Source of the DNA: Botryotinia globosa
Taxonomy: Eukaryota; Ascomycota; Leotiomycetes; Helotiales; Sclerotiniaceae
Length of the DNA: 64,000 bases
Assembly (NCBI GenBank): GCA_014898425.1
Contig: RCSZ01000005.1
Span: 868,001 to 932,000 of the forward strand
Direction: 5' to 3'
A model generated the notes under the pieces. The model was not told the origin of the DNA. It did no database searches and worked only from the letters and a program-made list of their open reading frames with translations. Below are positions 36,239 to 49,303 of this stretch, piece after piece; position 1 is the first letter of the stretch; each line of letters opens with the position of its first letter. The position numbers and the translations under genes are program-made.

Positions 36239-38689
36239 ATGGATACTAGCTACTTATCGTCGCAGGTCTCGACGATCATAGATCAGCTTCATGGCTTGTT
36301 CGATGAAATTGGTGTTCCGTCGCGGGAACGAGAGACTCGAGAATCAGAGGTATGTAGTGTTTACTTGGCTTGGAAAGAAGAAAGTCGTGAAACCTAACAT
36401 TTTTAGTTATTCGCTGCCCTCTCCGAGACCTTACACAACCAAGTACGATTGGTCGCGGACGAGAAAAATGACTTGACCGAAGAAGCTCGCCGTGTTATTA
36501 CAACAATTAAGCAGATGGAAGCTTCCCTCGATGATGATAAAGATCACCATGAGTATGAACCCGAAGATGAGGATCTCCAAATCACTTATCCCTTGATGCA
36601 ATGTCTACAAGGATTAAAAGAAAAACATCTTCATATATCAAAGATACATAGAGAGAGATTTGAACAAGTCAAGAGTAAGTTTTAAGTTTTCCTTTACTTT
36701 GACACTAGGCTGTACTGACACATCGTAGAACTTGTTCAAGCTCTTGAGTCATACTCATCCCATTTAGAGCCATCTTTCATTAAAATCGAACTCCCACCCA
36801 CATCTTTGAACGCGAGTATTCCTCCCACATTCGACCTTTCAAATAACTATGTCAGCGATCTCGACGATGAATTCACCCGCGTCTACGAAGAGTATACCCG
36901 CCGTGTCGCACTAGTTAAGGCTACTGCGGAAAATATCATTCAATTATGGGCTGAACTTGGCACGCCACAGGCTCAGACCGACAGCGCAATTGTTAAATAC
37001 TATCGCGATGCGCCAGAGCAACTTGGTTTACACGAAGATGATATCTCCAGATTGCGCATGAAGCAAAGCAAATTGGTAGATGAGAAGAAGAGTCGAGAGA
37101 AGCGATTGAGAGATCTACGTACTACAGTCGAGGCTTTGTGGGCAAAGCTGGGCATCGACGAGTTTGAACAGAAACGATTTTTGAACGGCAACCGAGGGTT
37201 CGGCCTACGACAGATCAACGAATTCGAAGATGAATTATCAAGATTGAATGAACTCAAGAGACAAAATCTGCATCTATTTGTTGAGGATGCCCGATACAAA
37301 TTACAAGAGCTGTGGGATGGTCTGTTCTTTTCTGAGGAAGAGATGCTCGAGTTCACTCCCGCATTCTCAGATGTCTACAGTGATGCTCTTTTGGAGGCTC
37401 ACGAACAGGAAATCGGCCGTCTTGAGGTGCTCAAAGAACAACGCGCACCCACTTTAGCTCTTATCGAGGAACATCGATCACTTGTCAAAGACAGAGATGA
37501 TCTTCAAGCATCATCACAAGACGCAAGTCGTTTGATGATGCGTGGCCAAAAGGGCGAAAAGCGTGATCCAACACGTTTGTTGCGTGAGGAAAAGATGAGA
37601 AAGAGAATCGCTAAAGATTTACCAAAGATTGCAGCAAAACTGAGAACTGTTCTAGAGGAGTGGGAGGAAGAATATGGTCGTCCTTTTATGGTACACGGTG
37701 AACGATACCTTGATGAATTGGAAGTTTCTGAAGCCAAATCTGCCCCAGGACCACGTTCCAAAACACCAGCAGGACCACCTCCAAGTACCATGAAGCCCCC
37801 TCCAAAAACTGTTGTCAAGGCTGGAACATTGGGTCGCTCTAACAGCGCACCAAGACCTGCTCCACCAAATAGATCTGGTGCCAAAACACCTACCGCGGGA
37901 GGAACAATCAGGAGACATCAATCTTCCGCTTCAGTATCCGCAGCGAGTGGTATTAAATCACCTTCTAGGCTCCCAAATCGTATACCTTTGTCAAGTCTTA
38001 AGCTTCCCAACTCTCCGGAACGCGATCGACGAACTGGATCTATGCGCCCTGAATCAAGACAAGCGACCAGCACTATCCGGGGCAAGATGGGTCCACCACC
38101 ATCAAGAGCTCCACCCCCAAAGATGCGTGAGCTGTTCGAACCACCACCTTCGGCCCCTCCATCTCAAATATACTATCATCGCGATGAGAGCTTCAATTCT
38201 TCAACCGGTAGTGTCCGACCAGTCTCTCCCGATGATGTTTTCGAAGCACCACCACCCAAGGCTAAGGAAAGACCTCAGTCATATCAGGACTTGAGAGCAT
38301 CAATGCGATCGAATTTCAGCCAATCATTAACTTATGGATCTGCACCACCCGCTAGTAGTCGTCAACTTTCTACTACATCTAGCTCCGCAAATACTGGCTC
38401 TGGCTCTGAGAACTGGGAAACTTATGGAGATGTATCTGAGACTGAGCCAGAAGAAGACTCAAATGAGGATTATTTCGCAAAACTTCGAGCTGCCAGAGCA
38501 AATCGATATACTCCAGATGATGAAGCTCCTCCATTCCGTGGTAGTGCCACTATAAACAGTAGTATGATGAAGAAAAAGGGCTATCCACTTTACAAAGGAC
38601 CTGCTGGGCAAGTTCTTAGTAACGATCGATTGTGCACACGAATTGTTTCTGGAAGTGAAGCTAACTGGACTGATGAAGATGCTTTTTAA
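36239..38689 (+). CDS. ASE1: Microtubule-bundling protein, Ase1/PRC1/MAP65 family
   Basis: Predicted 779-aa protein that crosslinks antiparallel microtubules in the anaphase spindle midzone. Exons: 36239-36349, 36407-36674, 36729-38689, with GTATGT and GTAAGT donors and TAG acceptors. The start MDTSYLSSQVSTIIDQLHGL is preferred over an in-frame extension 33 nt upstream. Residues 1 to about 500 are mostly alpha-helical spectrin-like coiled coil. The MAP65 microtubule-binding part includes LLREEKMRKRIAKDLPKIAA and LEEWEEEYGRPFMVHGERYL. The C-terminal 280 residues are Ser/Pro/Arg-rich and disordered, with several S/T-P sites (SKTPAGPPP, KSPSRLP) that fit Cdk phosphorylation, the known control of Ase1. 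Length agrees with fungal Ase1. Confidence 0.95.
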
Positions 38690-39936
38690 GTGAACAATGT
38701 GTTAAGCACAAAGGGCTGTTGGCGTTTATGAATTTCTTCAATTGAACTATAAGTCTTTACTCTCTTGTCTTTAACGGTTTCAATTGGCCTAGACAGATTT
38801 TATTTCTTGTACTTTTTCTTCTTTCAAGCAAGCATAGGATATTTTTCTGGTACCACTGTCATGCTTCGTGTATGATTGGAACGGCCTATTTTTTTCTCTT
38901 CTACCGATTCTGTTTTTCAAACATACCATCTTGTGCTTTCTTTGCAGCAAATTTCCCTTTTTGTAATAGGTCTGGGAGGGGATATGTAGGAGTAAAAGGG
39001 AGGGATGGATAATTGAGAGATGGGTGGAATGGCCTTGGCTTGGATGGATGGGTGGGACTGGAGGATGTATCAGGCGTTTTTCTATGATTCACACATATTC
39101 TATGAGATGAGTGGATGTGGATAGCGAGGTCTTGTCATGTAGCTAAATATCAAATATGAAACGAGATATCACATGAACGTTTTTGTTTGGGGATGGTTTT
39201 AGTGTGAATGCGAATGTGAGAGGTTCGAGTGTTTCTTTTCTCCTCATATTAAAGAAGCTTTTGGTTTTCGATACCTATGCAAAATTGATATATAGATTTG
39301 GTTTAATTCTCTAGCTTATTTGCTGGGACAGATAAATGATAAATAGGTAGGTGGGTAGGTAGGGTTCCCGGAGAGTTTCTCCTGGGAAAAGGGGGCAGAA
39401 AGATGTGTATATTAATAATAATTTTATTATATATATTTTTTATCTTCCCTCTCCCCCTCTTGCTCCCCATTATACGTCTACCCTTTCCCTTTGCGGAATT
39501 GCTATATTTATAGGTGATATGTAGTATCTTCTTCTGTGTCCGTCTTGTGTTGTACTCCTAAGTCCTGGTGCCACTTGTAGGATTACGTATGTGGGACATT
39601 TGAATTTTCATGTTTGCTGTTGGATGGTAGATAGTAGATACCTACTTAATGTTGTATCGCGTATAGATGAGACGTGCGATTTGGTGAGGGTGGAAGATGT
39701 TGCTGTATATTAATACTGAATTATCTAGTGGCTTCAACAGTGCTATTTGATCGGCTTCAAATTACAACAGAAACGGGATGTATGAATTATGTGATGTAGT
39801 CATAATTTTCATTATAAGTTGATAGATCAAATATCGGGTAATGCAATACCCCCTATTAGCATTTCCCGAAGCTGGCGACTCCAGATATATAACCCCTCGA
39901 AAATCCAACGAGCCCCTGATTCAAGTTACAAACCGC
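38690..39936. other. Intergenic region between convergent ASE1 and LIG4
   Basis: A 1.25-kb gap that should hold two 3' UTRs only. It contains short GTAGGTAG runs (about 39345-39362) and an AT run TTTTATTATATATATTTT (about 39421-39438). No gene is supported. Confidence 0.5.
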
Positions 39937-42900
39937 CTAAACCAAATACGGAGCCTCATCCACTTTCTTCTCATTTTTCCAGGAATCGCGGATCCATCTC
40001 CAGCTCAGAAGATACGGTGAGCATGCGCCGAGTTCTTTTTTGATTTCCTTCAGTCGCTCTTGTTTATCGTCCGAGAAGAAGATATGCGTAACGCCTTCTT
40101 CCCTAACTTTTCTCTTGATGTCGATATCGTCTCCCTCCACAATCTTCCCACTCGCGATCCGGAAATGTTCAAACTCGATCCGCACATTCAGATCCATGTC
40201 GAACGTCATTAATTCCCCGACTATAAAAATTGCCTTGCAGCCCCAAAACATACTCCCCTTGAATTCCGTCATATCCACGCCTTGCTTCATCAGCATGTCT
40301 TGCAGATATTTCGTGAGGGTTGTGCCTTCAACTCTAGCCATTTTTTCCATAATTCCTTTGTATTCCAGCGGTCCCACGTCCCGGTAATATGGATCGCCAT
40401 GTTCATCTGAGTTTGCTTCGATCTCTTCTTTGTCTTCGTCCCTGCAATATAACATGTGGATCATCTCGAATGGGATTATAAATCTAGATGTTCTACCCTG
40501 TGCAGCATCTGATTCTCTCTGTGCAACGGCGTGTAGTACCCATTGTGGTTTAATGATACTAGTTTTCTTGGTGTTCATCAGAGCGGCGACTTTAACAACT
40601 CGTTTATCGGCTATAACGACGATATCTTCTTTGGCGGTAGGAGATTGAAAAATATTTCCTCCGTTTTCCTTGATGATTTTTTCGATTTCCACCTTGGATT
40701 TCTTAGAAGGATGAATCATCTCGCTTAAAACGCAGAAGTTGAGTCCCTTAAATACATCCGTGTTTGGTCCCACATATTCTGTCTTTCCAGTATCTTCTGT
40801 GCCAGCGATGATATGTTCTCTCTTGACTCGCTTCGAACCTCTTTTCTTCTTGTCGACTTTGAATTCGTCTTCTTTCACCTCCTCAACTTTGGCTTTTAGT
40901 TCCATGAATTCTTCAATTGAAAGTGCACTCTTCCAATCTTTATCTGGACGTAACCGTTTGAAACGCGGAAATCTCAATGTGTAATTTGTGCGGAATGAGT
41001 CGGATATGCCTACTGATGCGGCTTTGACTTCTACGACTATTGAATCATCTGGTTTGATCCAAACATCTGGTCGTTCTTTCTCTTGATGAGAGCCGGCTAG
41101 TTCTATGAATTCTGTAGGTGGGGATTTGATGTCCCATTTATGCCATTTTCCGTCGGTTTGATGACGGATAGCGGCATAGTCCTCTGCATTAAATCCGCCG
41201 CCTACTTTGAAGAAAGAAAAACATTTCATGGGGTTTGCTCCTGTTCTGTGATTTAGTTTTCGTTTGTCAATCGGAAAAAGGGGGGCAATCATACCAGTTT
41301 TGATTTGTTTCTCGTTAACACGCAAACCGCATAAGAATGACGATAGATTTCCTCCTCGATGACCTGATCCATAATATCCACCAATGACGATGCAATCCAA
41401 AGATTCTCCAAATCCAGTCATGTATTCAGGTTTAACTTTCATCCAATCATCATTTCGACTGTTCAGTCTATACATTGATCGTGGATTCTTTAACACCAGT
41501 CCTTCAGAGCCCTCAGCCACGATTTTCCGCAAAGCAGGATCAATTTCAGAAGCTGATTTGGCGGACTTGAAATCGTGTTTTTCGATTCGTCCTTCAACAT
41601 TGTAAACCGCTGCCTCTAATGCGTTCCGTCTATCCCTTAAAGTGTGTTTCGTGATATTATCACCATTCAGGTATAAGCAGTCGAAAACTTTGAATACTGG
41701 CCTAGCAGCTGTGGCCGAGAATGGATCTTTTCCTCCTGATATCGCGGCAGTCTTCAAAGTACCAAACGCCACTATCTTATTCGTGATTGGATCCCATGTG
41801 ATCATTTCGCCATCCAATATAATACTAGTTACTCTTGGATCGAAAGCCTTTTTCATATGTCTTGTCAGTGCTGCATTGTCGTTTTCGAAACTATTTCCGT
41901 AGAGATATGTATAGTCTTTGCCTTTTCGAGACCACCATGTAAATCGACGACCTCCTGGCATATCATCATTTTCTTCCATATGCATTTGGATTCTTTCGCC
42001 GTCCAATTTCTCTTCGATCCAAAATTCAATCTCGTTATTCTTGCCCTTGGTATCTTGAGGACACATTTTTTCAACCATTTTATCAAATGAAGGTGCCATG
42101 AACTGTGCAAGTTGAGGTTGGAAACACGATCCCAATTCCACGCCTGTCTCATCAGCTTCTAAAGTGACATTAGGATCCGTGAGTTCCCAACAAACTCTTC
42201 TGAGACTAGAAGAGACATTAAATAGCGCCTCTCCATCTGGATGCCAAAGCTATAGGAATAAATCAGTAATGTTACAGAAACATTCGACATCGACTTACGT
42301 TAAGAAACGTCTTTTCCGATGCCCCAATTTTCATCTGTCGAAGAATCATTCTAATCAACCAAACCAACTCAGCCGGATTCATCCTCTGATAAAATTCTCG
42401 AAAAATAGGCAATTGATTTTCTTCTTTTTGCGCTAAAGCAAGTTTATCAAGCATCTCATTAACTTCCCCAATAATCATATTGCCAACCTTCTGTCTCATT
42501 GGTCTTTTCGATAAAACCTCATAACACCTACCCGGAAAATCCCCCGAATTGGCACTCGGGGGACCCCGAGCCGGAAGTTTCCAATTCATAAGATTATACC
42601 CATCATCCGAATCTTTAGACAGATTCAAAAGCTTGATGATGAGTTTTGCAACCGAAGCTTCCTTCAGTCCATACATTGCTCTATCGCGATCTTTCTCCGG
42701 GATGATCAAGCGTAGAGCGGGGAAAAAATCATCGCCTACTTGGTCGCGCCATCGCGACATAAATCGGATGATGATATTCCTTCGTATTTCATGAGGAGAA
42801 AGATTATTAGGTCCATGTGGCCCTAATTTTTTGCGTGCAGTCGCTGGACCTGGCTTTTTATTCTTGTTGGCCTCAAGAGGATCGAAAAGTGATTGAAATA

Positions 42901-43116
42901 ACTCATGGAATGGTAATGTTTTTCCATGATTATGAGGTCGATTTGGATATCTTATTTCTTATTAGATTTTGATCATCTCTAGATTGAATTGAATTGTTTG
43001 ACTTGCTTGTCGTTAAGCTCCTCTTTACTAATGGTGCTATGAGCATATTGACGTTCATCATCAGCTACAGCCTCGGCGTCAGGCCTTTTGTTTTTGTTCT
43101 GTTGACTCGAAGACAT
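39937..43116 (-). CDS. LIG4: DNA ligase IV (NHEJ ligase)
   Basis: Predicted 1024-aa ATP-dependent ligase that seals double-strand breaks in non-homologous end joining with its XRCC4/Lif1 partner. Exons: 43116-43007, 42950-42299, 42249-39937. The N-terminal domain has YPNRPHNHGKTLPFHELFQS and RDRAMYGLKE. The adenylation motif EKLDGERIQMH puts the nucleophile Lys at about 335. DGEMITWD, EGLVLKNP and the OB-fold motif (FPRFKRLRPDKDW) follow. Two BRCT domains form the C-terminus: LSEMIHPSKK...KPQWVLHAV, and the last, which ends WRWIRDSWKNEKKVDEAPYL. Intron 1 is GC-AG (GCAAGT donor) and is needed to join DK to YPNRP; intron 2 is GT-AG. Length and architecture are normal. Confidence 0.97.
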
Positions 43117-43300
43117 GATTCATGATGTTGAGAATGATCAAATCTGAAATGATTGAAAGTTGATGCTTAAGAAGACCTTTCGACACTCAAGAACTTACGG
43201 CTGCCTAGCTAAGCGCGAAATTGACAGGTTGTCACGTGAACTTTGTCGTACTTTGCGCATGGCCTAATATATAGTCCTAAGCCTTATATGTGCCAACCCG
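43117..43300. other. LIG4 upstream region
   Basis: Short LIG4 promoter interval running into the second MITE, whose right-hand neighbourhood is also gene-free. Confidence 0.4.
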
Positions 43301-43302
43301 TA

Positions 43303-43669
43303 CAGTAGAACTTGGTTATGCCGGAATGAAATATTTGACCAATCAAATCCGGTATAAATAAGATTCCGGTATAAAAAATGATGGTCTAAGCGTCTCCACC
43401 AAAATTTATATCCGATTTCAGCTCTAAACCCCGATATTTTCGAAAAAAATATCATGTGATAATATCCAATCAAGCTTACTAATACCAAAAAAGCTTATTA
43501 AGCTAAATTCACCACCAAAACTTCTACCGGATTCTTGAAAAATCAGTCCGGTATTCCGGTTTTATCTAAAAATCCGGTATTGCCATATAAAAAGTGATCA
43601 AATCAGGAAATTTTTCCGGTATATCCAAGATTCCGGTATATCCCAATCCGGTATAGCCAAGTTCTACTA
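43303..43669. mobile_element. Second MITE with pogo-type ends, 367 bp
   Basis: The left end CAGTAGAACTTGGTTATGCC at 43303 is matched by an inverted copy at about 43645-43669 with a few mismatches (GGTATAGCCAAGTTCTACTA). It is flanked by TA at 43301-43302 and 43670-43671. The inside repeats the sub-motif TTCCGGTAT many times in both orientations. No transposase ORF. The ends are related in form to the element at 5.2 kb (both CAGTARAAC) but the internal sequence differs, so it is another family. It lies about 190 bp upstream of the LIG4 start and could affect its promoter. Confidence 0.9.
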
Positions 43670-43671
43670 TA

Positions 43672-44824
43672 CTCATAAAATGATTATGACACCCGCTATG
43701 ATCTCTATTAGAAGTGTAGTACAGCTTCTCGACTCAATATAAGTATATACTCTTATTACTCTGCCATATACTTGATTGAAAATTTCTCCTCAATATAGCA
43801 CAAGAAGATACCGTGTTGATTTGCACGTGTAGAAAATGCGTGTCGGAACTTATGAGTGAATCAAATATCCTTGAAGACTATCTAGTGATAGATTAAAATT
43901 GCAAATTGCTGTACTGCTTCTGAACCAGACCATTTGCATGTGTGTTCGAGGAAAGGCAGTGCAGACACATTAAGCCTTCCGGACTAGTATTCTTGGGAAG
44001 CCAAGCTAGCATACACAATATCTATGGTGTGATCGAACGACTATGGTCTCGTATCCAAGCTGGCATATTTCGTAAGATCAAGCATTCGTAAAAACCTTAA
44101 GAGATTCATATTCATGACCTAAGATACTACGAAGTCGTGTATTCTCACGGTCGAGGTATCTATAAACCAGGCTACCTTAAGTATCAGCTTGGAAATCCCT
44201 AGAGCTTTCTTTCTCTCTGAGTATTGACTTGACGATCGCAAAGTTCCTGGTGACAAGAGATACCAACCTCCATATGACATTTCATATAGAGAGCTGCCAC
44301 GCATATGCCTTGTCATGCAGCTAGCTCATGCAAAACTGGAGCACTGTATTGCTTCAATGTGCAGAAAAGTCAATTACACGTTATGTGATATTGGGAAAGT
44401 AGATGGCGATCATTCCTTCGATCAAATCACGACGGATGTGAATGCTGGAAGGTCAGAGATGAGAGTCAACGTGAAGTAAAGTCTTTGGGATATCAAGTTT
44501 AGAATGTCATAAATTATATAAGGGGGTATCACATAGCAGCTATTATTTACAATAAAGAACCTGGTTTTGAAGCTTCTCATCGAACTTTGGTAAATGACCT
44601 AAATTGCGTCGTGTCTAAGTGGAACAACACGAAAGAGTTGGAGATGGGAATGATCTATGCATGTCAGCCTACAGTTGATACCAACATGTTAGTGCGTAAT
44701 TAGTACAAATACTCCCCTCACAATTCATCCATTCACGACAAGATACATTTCTCAATCCTTCTCAGACATCCCCACGACATTTTCCCAGAAACGAGAAATC
44801 CCTCTCGTGGATACCTCACCCAAC
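43672..44824. other. Non-coding interval
   Basis: No gene recognised between the MITE and the dehydrogenase relic. Small ORFs only. Confidence 0.45.
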
Positions 44825-45880
44825 ATGGCCTTCACCTCAATGCTCACGCAGTATTTCCCCCCGCCCCCTCCTTCACCGAAAAAGACATCCCCTCCCAAAA
44901 AGGCAAAGTCTTCATCGTCACCGGCGGCAACCAAGGCGTCGGATTCGAGCTGATCAATATGTTATATCCCACCGACGCCACCATATACATGACCAGTCGC
45001 TCTTCCCCACACGCCTTATCCGCCATCTCCGAAATCACGGCGAGCGATCCCTCGCGGGCCGGAAATCTCAAATTCCTCCATCTGGATCTGATGGATTTGC
45101 ATAGCGTTCGCGCGGCCGCGGAGGAATTCTCCGCGCGCGAGGAAAATCTCGATATCCTGTGGAGTAATGCGGGCATAGGAGGTTACCCCCGGCACGAAAA
45201 CGCAACAGGGCATCGAGGGACATATGGGGGTGAATATGGTGGGGGCATTTCATTTCACGCGCTTGCTGGTGGGATGTTTGAAGAATGCCGTGAGCCGGAG
45301 TGAGGAGAATAGTGTGAGGATTGTGTGGACGACCAGTTGGATGGGAGGGGGGAGGAATCCGGAAGGGGGATTCTGCATGCGATTTGGAGAATGGGGGATG
45401 TGGGAATGAGTATGCGGATTATGCGGCTTCGAGGACGGCGGGCTGGATGATGGGGGTAGAGGCTGGAAAAAGCTGGGGGGAGAGGATTTTAAGTGTATGT
45501 TCTTCTTTTTCTTCTTTTCTTTTTCTTTTCTTTTTCTTTTTCTTTCTTTTTGTTTTCACTCCATCCCATCCATCATCTAATCCCAACCCAACCCAACCCA
45601 CCACACCCCCACCCCAGCTCATCCAAACCCCGACAACCTCCAAACCCAAGCCTACCGCACCCTCCCATCCCCCACCAAATTCCTCACCAAGCTGCTCCTC
45701 CACCCCGCCAAACTGGGTGTCTACACTGAGCTCTTCGCGGGCTGAGTCGCACACCAACCCTCACCATCAAGGCGCGTACATATTCCCTGGCGCGCCGTCT
45801 ACGCTGCGTTGGACGCGGGAAAGGGCGCGGAATTATGGGAGTGGTGGGAGAAGGTGATTGGGGCGGAGATGGAGGTGTGA
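44825..45880 (+). pseudogene. Decayed short-chain dehydrogenase/reductase
   Basis: Relic of an NAD(P)-dependent SDR similar to the fungal Bli-4/light-induced alcohol dehydrogenase group. Blocks: QYFPPPPS and, in another frame, KGKVFIVTGGNQGVGFEL (cofactor TGGxxGxG); LDILWSNAGIG; after a shift GTKTQQGIEGHMGVNMVGAF and VRIVWTTSW; after another shift NEYADYAASRTAGWMMGVE. Following an apparent intron (about 45493-45617) comes HPNPDNLQTQAYRTLPSPTKF to ELFAG and a TGA (about 45734), and after further shifts WRAVYAALDAGKGAELWEWW. At least five slips or stops exist, several at C or G runs. The catalytic Tyr-x3-Lys is YAASR, with Arg in place of Lys. Not functional as written. Confidence 0.87.
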
Positions 45881-45962
45881 GTGTGAGGTTTCTTTTCTGG
45901 GGGTGAGGGTGGAGGGGGGAGGAATTGGACTGGGAGAATCGAGGGGATTGAGGAGAGGGGGG

Positions 45963-45997
<35 letters not shown>

Positions 45998-46669
45998 TTA
46001 TCTAATCCGTGCAAATTTAATAGCAAATATCAATAATATACAATTGAATATTCAACGCGATAGCACAGTCTAATCCGATTCGGAATTTGAATTTGAATTT
46101 GAATTCATTTCACAACACTTACAAATTACGCATCCATCAATCTCAATCTCGCTATATACATCCATATATAAATATATACTAATGACGGGATTCATTAATC
46201 GCTACGGAGGTATCGAGTGTAATCCAACAATCCAATTAATCCAATCCAAACCCATTCAATCTAACCCCATCCATTCACATTCACAATCAATCCCAATCAA
46301 TCAATCAATCAAATCCCCCACAACACAACACAAAAGTACACCACACAACCCCATCTCCCCCCATATAATACATCAATCCAATCCAATCCAAGCTGACCCA
46401 ATGCAATGCAACATCCAAATCCATTCTGAGCCCTCTATCTATATATACCCCCCTTTCTCGCGCGAGCGAGCTACTCTTAGAATTTCTATTCCTTTCCTAC
46501 TCTTACTCTTACTCTTACTCTTCCTCTATTAACCTCTAGGGAGATTCCTATTATCTAGTTTCCTGGATACAAACAAACAAACAACCTTATATCTCATGCT
46601 CAAACGCAAGTGACTCAATGCAACGCAACGCAATGCAATCCATATTTATCCAACCCATCAATCAAGCCA
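45881..46669. other. Low-complexity interval between SDR relic and IRS4
   Basis: Contains a (TC)15 dinucleotide tract at 45967-45996, several GAATTT repeats (about 46081-46106), and long CCAATCAAT/CAATCCAATCC-type simple sequence from 46200 to 46410. No gene. It is the 3' flank of IRS4. Confidence 0.7.
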
Positions 46670-49303
46670 TCACGACGCACTCGCCCAAATACTATGATTA
46701 ACCCTCGCCGGCAACTTCCTCCCCTTCAACCTCTGATCAATAAGCCACAAACCCACCACAAACTCATCTCTCTCTAACCTTCCATAACGCTTTTTCTTAT
46801 CACGCCCCCAATATCCCTTTCCATGGACCAACTCCCAAACCTCCTCCAACACATCTCCACCCAATCGACTCCTCTCCCACAGATCCTTCACCACCAATCC
46901 CGGCACCGTATCTGCCGCGCCTTCAATCTCCACCATTTCGCCACGATGATCCGCCGTGTAGGGAAAAAGACCTTTATTACTAGCCCAGAGAGCTTCATAT
47001 CTTTTTCTTTCCTTCTCCGTAATCTCATCTCGCCATCTCTTTCGATTTCCCTCATCATGTTTATTGGGATGTTTTTTGACCAAATGTTTCTTGGCCCTTC
47101 TCCTTTCCCCCTCTCCCTCTTCTTCCCTCAATTCTTTCTCCGTTTTCGGTTTCCGCATTGTAGTTTTCATCGTCGGAACTCCATTTGCTGATAAACTGCT
47201 CTGAGGAGGCGTAGGTGTCCTTGAGTGATCGGACTGGAAAAGTTTCTTGAGTCGTCGAGGGGGAGGAGGAGCTGGAGGTTGAATGACTCCAGAGGATATC
47301 GAAGGAGTGGAAGCACGTGATGAGGCAAGGTATCCGGCCACCATAGCATTGGAAAGGGTTTCGGCAGTCATGCTCGGGGCGTAATTGGACGATTGAAGCC
47401 GTTTTTGTTCTGCTATCTTTGCACGCAAGGAGGGAGATTTGGGTTTAGGTTGAGAAGATGCGGATACGAAGGAATCGTCTGAAGATCCATCATCGTCCGC
47501 ATCGTTGCTGTACGATTGCTTGGATACTGGTGGTCTAGACGGTGGTGTGGGTTTAGAAGATCTACGAGGGGGTTTTGTGGTAGAAGAACTACTTGGAGGT
47601 TGAGTGGAAGATTCCGAGGCTGGCTCGGTTCTGTGAGCTGTTGTCAATATAGGAGATTGCATTGAACGTGGCTGAGGCGCATGCATGGGAAGAGGTTTTG
47701 ATTGGTCCCCCGATGCGGAAAGATTAACAGGCGTACGTCGTGGAGGCGGTAAAGAGGGCTTTTTTATTGATTCTTTCGAGGATGACTCAGTAGATTCGAT
47801 AGTATGAGAGGACGTAGGTCGAATAGATTGTAGCGAGGGTTTTACTGACGGTTTCACAGGCGGTGGTCCATGAGAAGAAACTGGCCTAGACAGTTTTTGT
47901 ATTGAAGGTTTTGTAGAAAGATTAGGTGTTGGGCCGTGAGAAGAAGCAGGCCGAGTATTGTGTATGATAGGCTTCTGCACTGGAAGTTTAGGAGATGATT
48001 TTGGACCTTCGGAACTAGTAATATGGGGGGAAACGGGTCGAGGCTGTACGCTAGATTTCGAGGGCCCAGGCACCGAAGCTTGCGAAGAAGGTCGTGGATG
48101 TACCGCAGGCTTCGACTTCGACTTGATTTGCTCAGAAGTAGTGGCTTGCTCAGAAGCAATTCGAGGTTTTACTGAAGATTCCGAAGCATAAGAAATCGGT
48201 CTGGCCAGCCCTGCCGGTTTCAAAACAGGCACAGGCGCATGACTCGAAGCCGGTCTTTTCTGATCCCGTCTATTTACCATCTCATTCCCTCTACTTCCCA
48301 TAACCCCTCCTGCTCTCTTCGCTCCCTTATCCGGCTGCTCCCACATCTCCACCAAATTAGACGTAGGAGGAATACTCGATAAGTCCACCCTCCTATCCGT
48401 ACTGTCGATCGAACTCGCATAACTCTGTCTTCTACTCGGCAATGGGCTTGCCTGTTTCCCCATTCCCATTCCCATCCCAAAATTTTGACCCGTATGATTC
48501 GGACTACTTTCCCTACTTCTCTTTGCCGCCAAATTAGCCGCCATGAATGCCGCCGAATTATTTTTCCCCTTCGGACTGGTTTCTGATGTCCCCGAAAATG
48601 GAGGGAGTAAATGTCCATTCGGTCTTTGATTTCGTTTTTGAGGGATTCTCTGTCCTCCTTGATACTCCAGTCCTCCGCTAATACTTCCTCCATCCATTTC
48701 ACTCTCCCCCGTCCTTTCCCTCCCTACGTTTTGATATCCGTATATCTGCTGTGCACCTCCCGTCCCCGCGTCCACCACCGAAACTTTAGACGGACTCCTC
48801 GCTCTCCCTCCTCCATTACTAGGAGACCCTCCCCCTCCAGCCCCCACCTTCGTAGCAGCCGCCAATGCCCCATCCTTCCCCCCCAACCCATTACCTCCCA
48901 ATTGTGTTTTCCCCACAAACTTATTCGGCACCGCCGGCGTCGCTTTCCCCTTCGCATTCGAGAAAGCCAGCGCCGCACCGGTCAATGCCGCATTCTGCAC
49001 TGCGCCCGTTCCTCTCCCCGTTCCCGTTTCGATCCCCGCCCCGCCTGTAGTTATATTTCGAAGCGAATTTGTGCTCGAGTTGTGATTTATATTGATTCGC
49101 TGCGGAGAAGATGTCGTCGTACTCGAATTTGAATGCAAAGTTGAAGTCGAAGCCGATGCTGAAGCTGATGCTGAAGCTGAATTTCCAGGGGCAGATGTCG
49201 ATGCGGTATCAGAGTGTGTATTCTGCGCACCCGTGGTTTCCGGCCGAGTAATCCTTCCCGGAGTCGTACTACCCGTCCTACCATCTAAATTCGCGTCTGC
49301 CAT
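46670..49303 (-). CDS. IRS4: Increased rDNA silencing protein 4 homologue, EH-domain protein
   Basis: Single-exon protein of 877 aa from the preferred Met at 49303 (900 aa from an in-frame Met at 49372, whose extra residues look like leader). Yeast Irs4/Tax4 bind and activate the Inp51 phosphoinositide phosphatase, affecting cell-wall signalling, autophagy and rDNA silencing. The C-terminal EH domain is seen in [40 protein letters not shown] and [20 protein letters not shown], the hallmark position of IRS4-type EH domains. The remainder is Ser/Pro-rich and disordered, with an (SA)n run near residue 45, conserved-looking islands [16 protein letters not shown] and [20 protein letters not shown], and a basic segment ([20 protein letters not shown]) before the EH domain. 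Confidence 0.9.
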   Translation of the reverse strand: MADANLDGRTGSTTPGRITRPETTGAQNTHSDTASTSAPGNSASASASASASTSTLHSNSSTTTSSPQRININHNSSTNSLRNITTGGAGIETGTGRGTGAVQNAALTGAALAFSNAKGKATPAVPNKFVGKTQLGGNGLGGKDGALAAATKVGAGGGGSPSNGGGRARSPSKVSVVDAGTGGAQQIYGYQNVGRERTGESEMDGGSISGGLEYQGGQRIPQKRNQRPNGHLLPPFSGTSETSPKGKNNSAAFMAANLAAKRSRESSPNHTGQNFGMGMGMGKQASPLPSRRQSYASSIDSTDRRVDLSSIPPTSNLVEMWEQPDKGAKRAGGVMGSRGNEMVNRRDQKRPASSHAPVPVLKPAGLARPISYASESSVKPRIASEQATTSEQIKSKSKPAVHPRPSSQASVPGPSKSSVQPRPVSPHITSSEGPKSSPKLPVQKPIIHNTRPASSHGPTPNLSTKPSIQKLSRPVSSHGPPPVKPSVKPSLQSIRPTSSHTIESTESSSKESIKKPSLPPPRRTPVNLSASGDQSKPLPMHAPQPRSMQSPILTTAHRTEPASESSTQPPSSSSTTKPPRRSSKPTPPSRPPVSKQSYSNDADDDGSSDDSFVSASSQPKPKSPSLRAKIAEQKRLQSSNYAPSMTAETLSNAMVAGYLASSRASTPSISSGVIQPPAPPPPRRLKKLFQSDHSRTPTPPQSSLSANGVPTMKTTMRKPKTEKELREEEGEGERRRAKKHLVKKHPNKHDEGNRKRWRDEITEKERKRYEALWASNKGLFPYTADHRGEMVEIEGAADTVPGLVVKDLWERSRLGGDVLEEVWELVHGKGYWGRDKKKRYGRLERDEFVVGLWLIDQRLKGRKLPARVNHSIWASAS

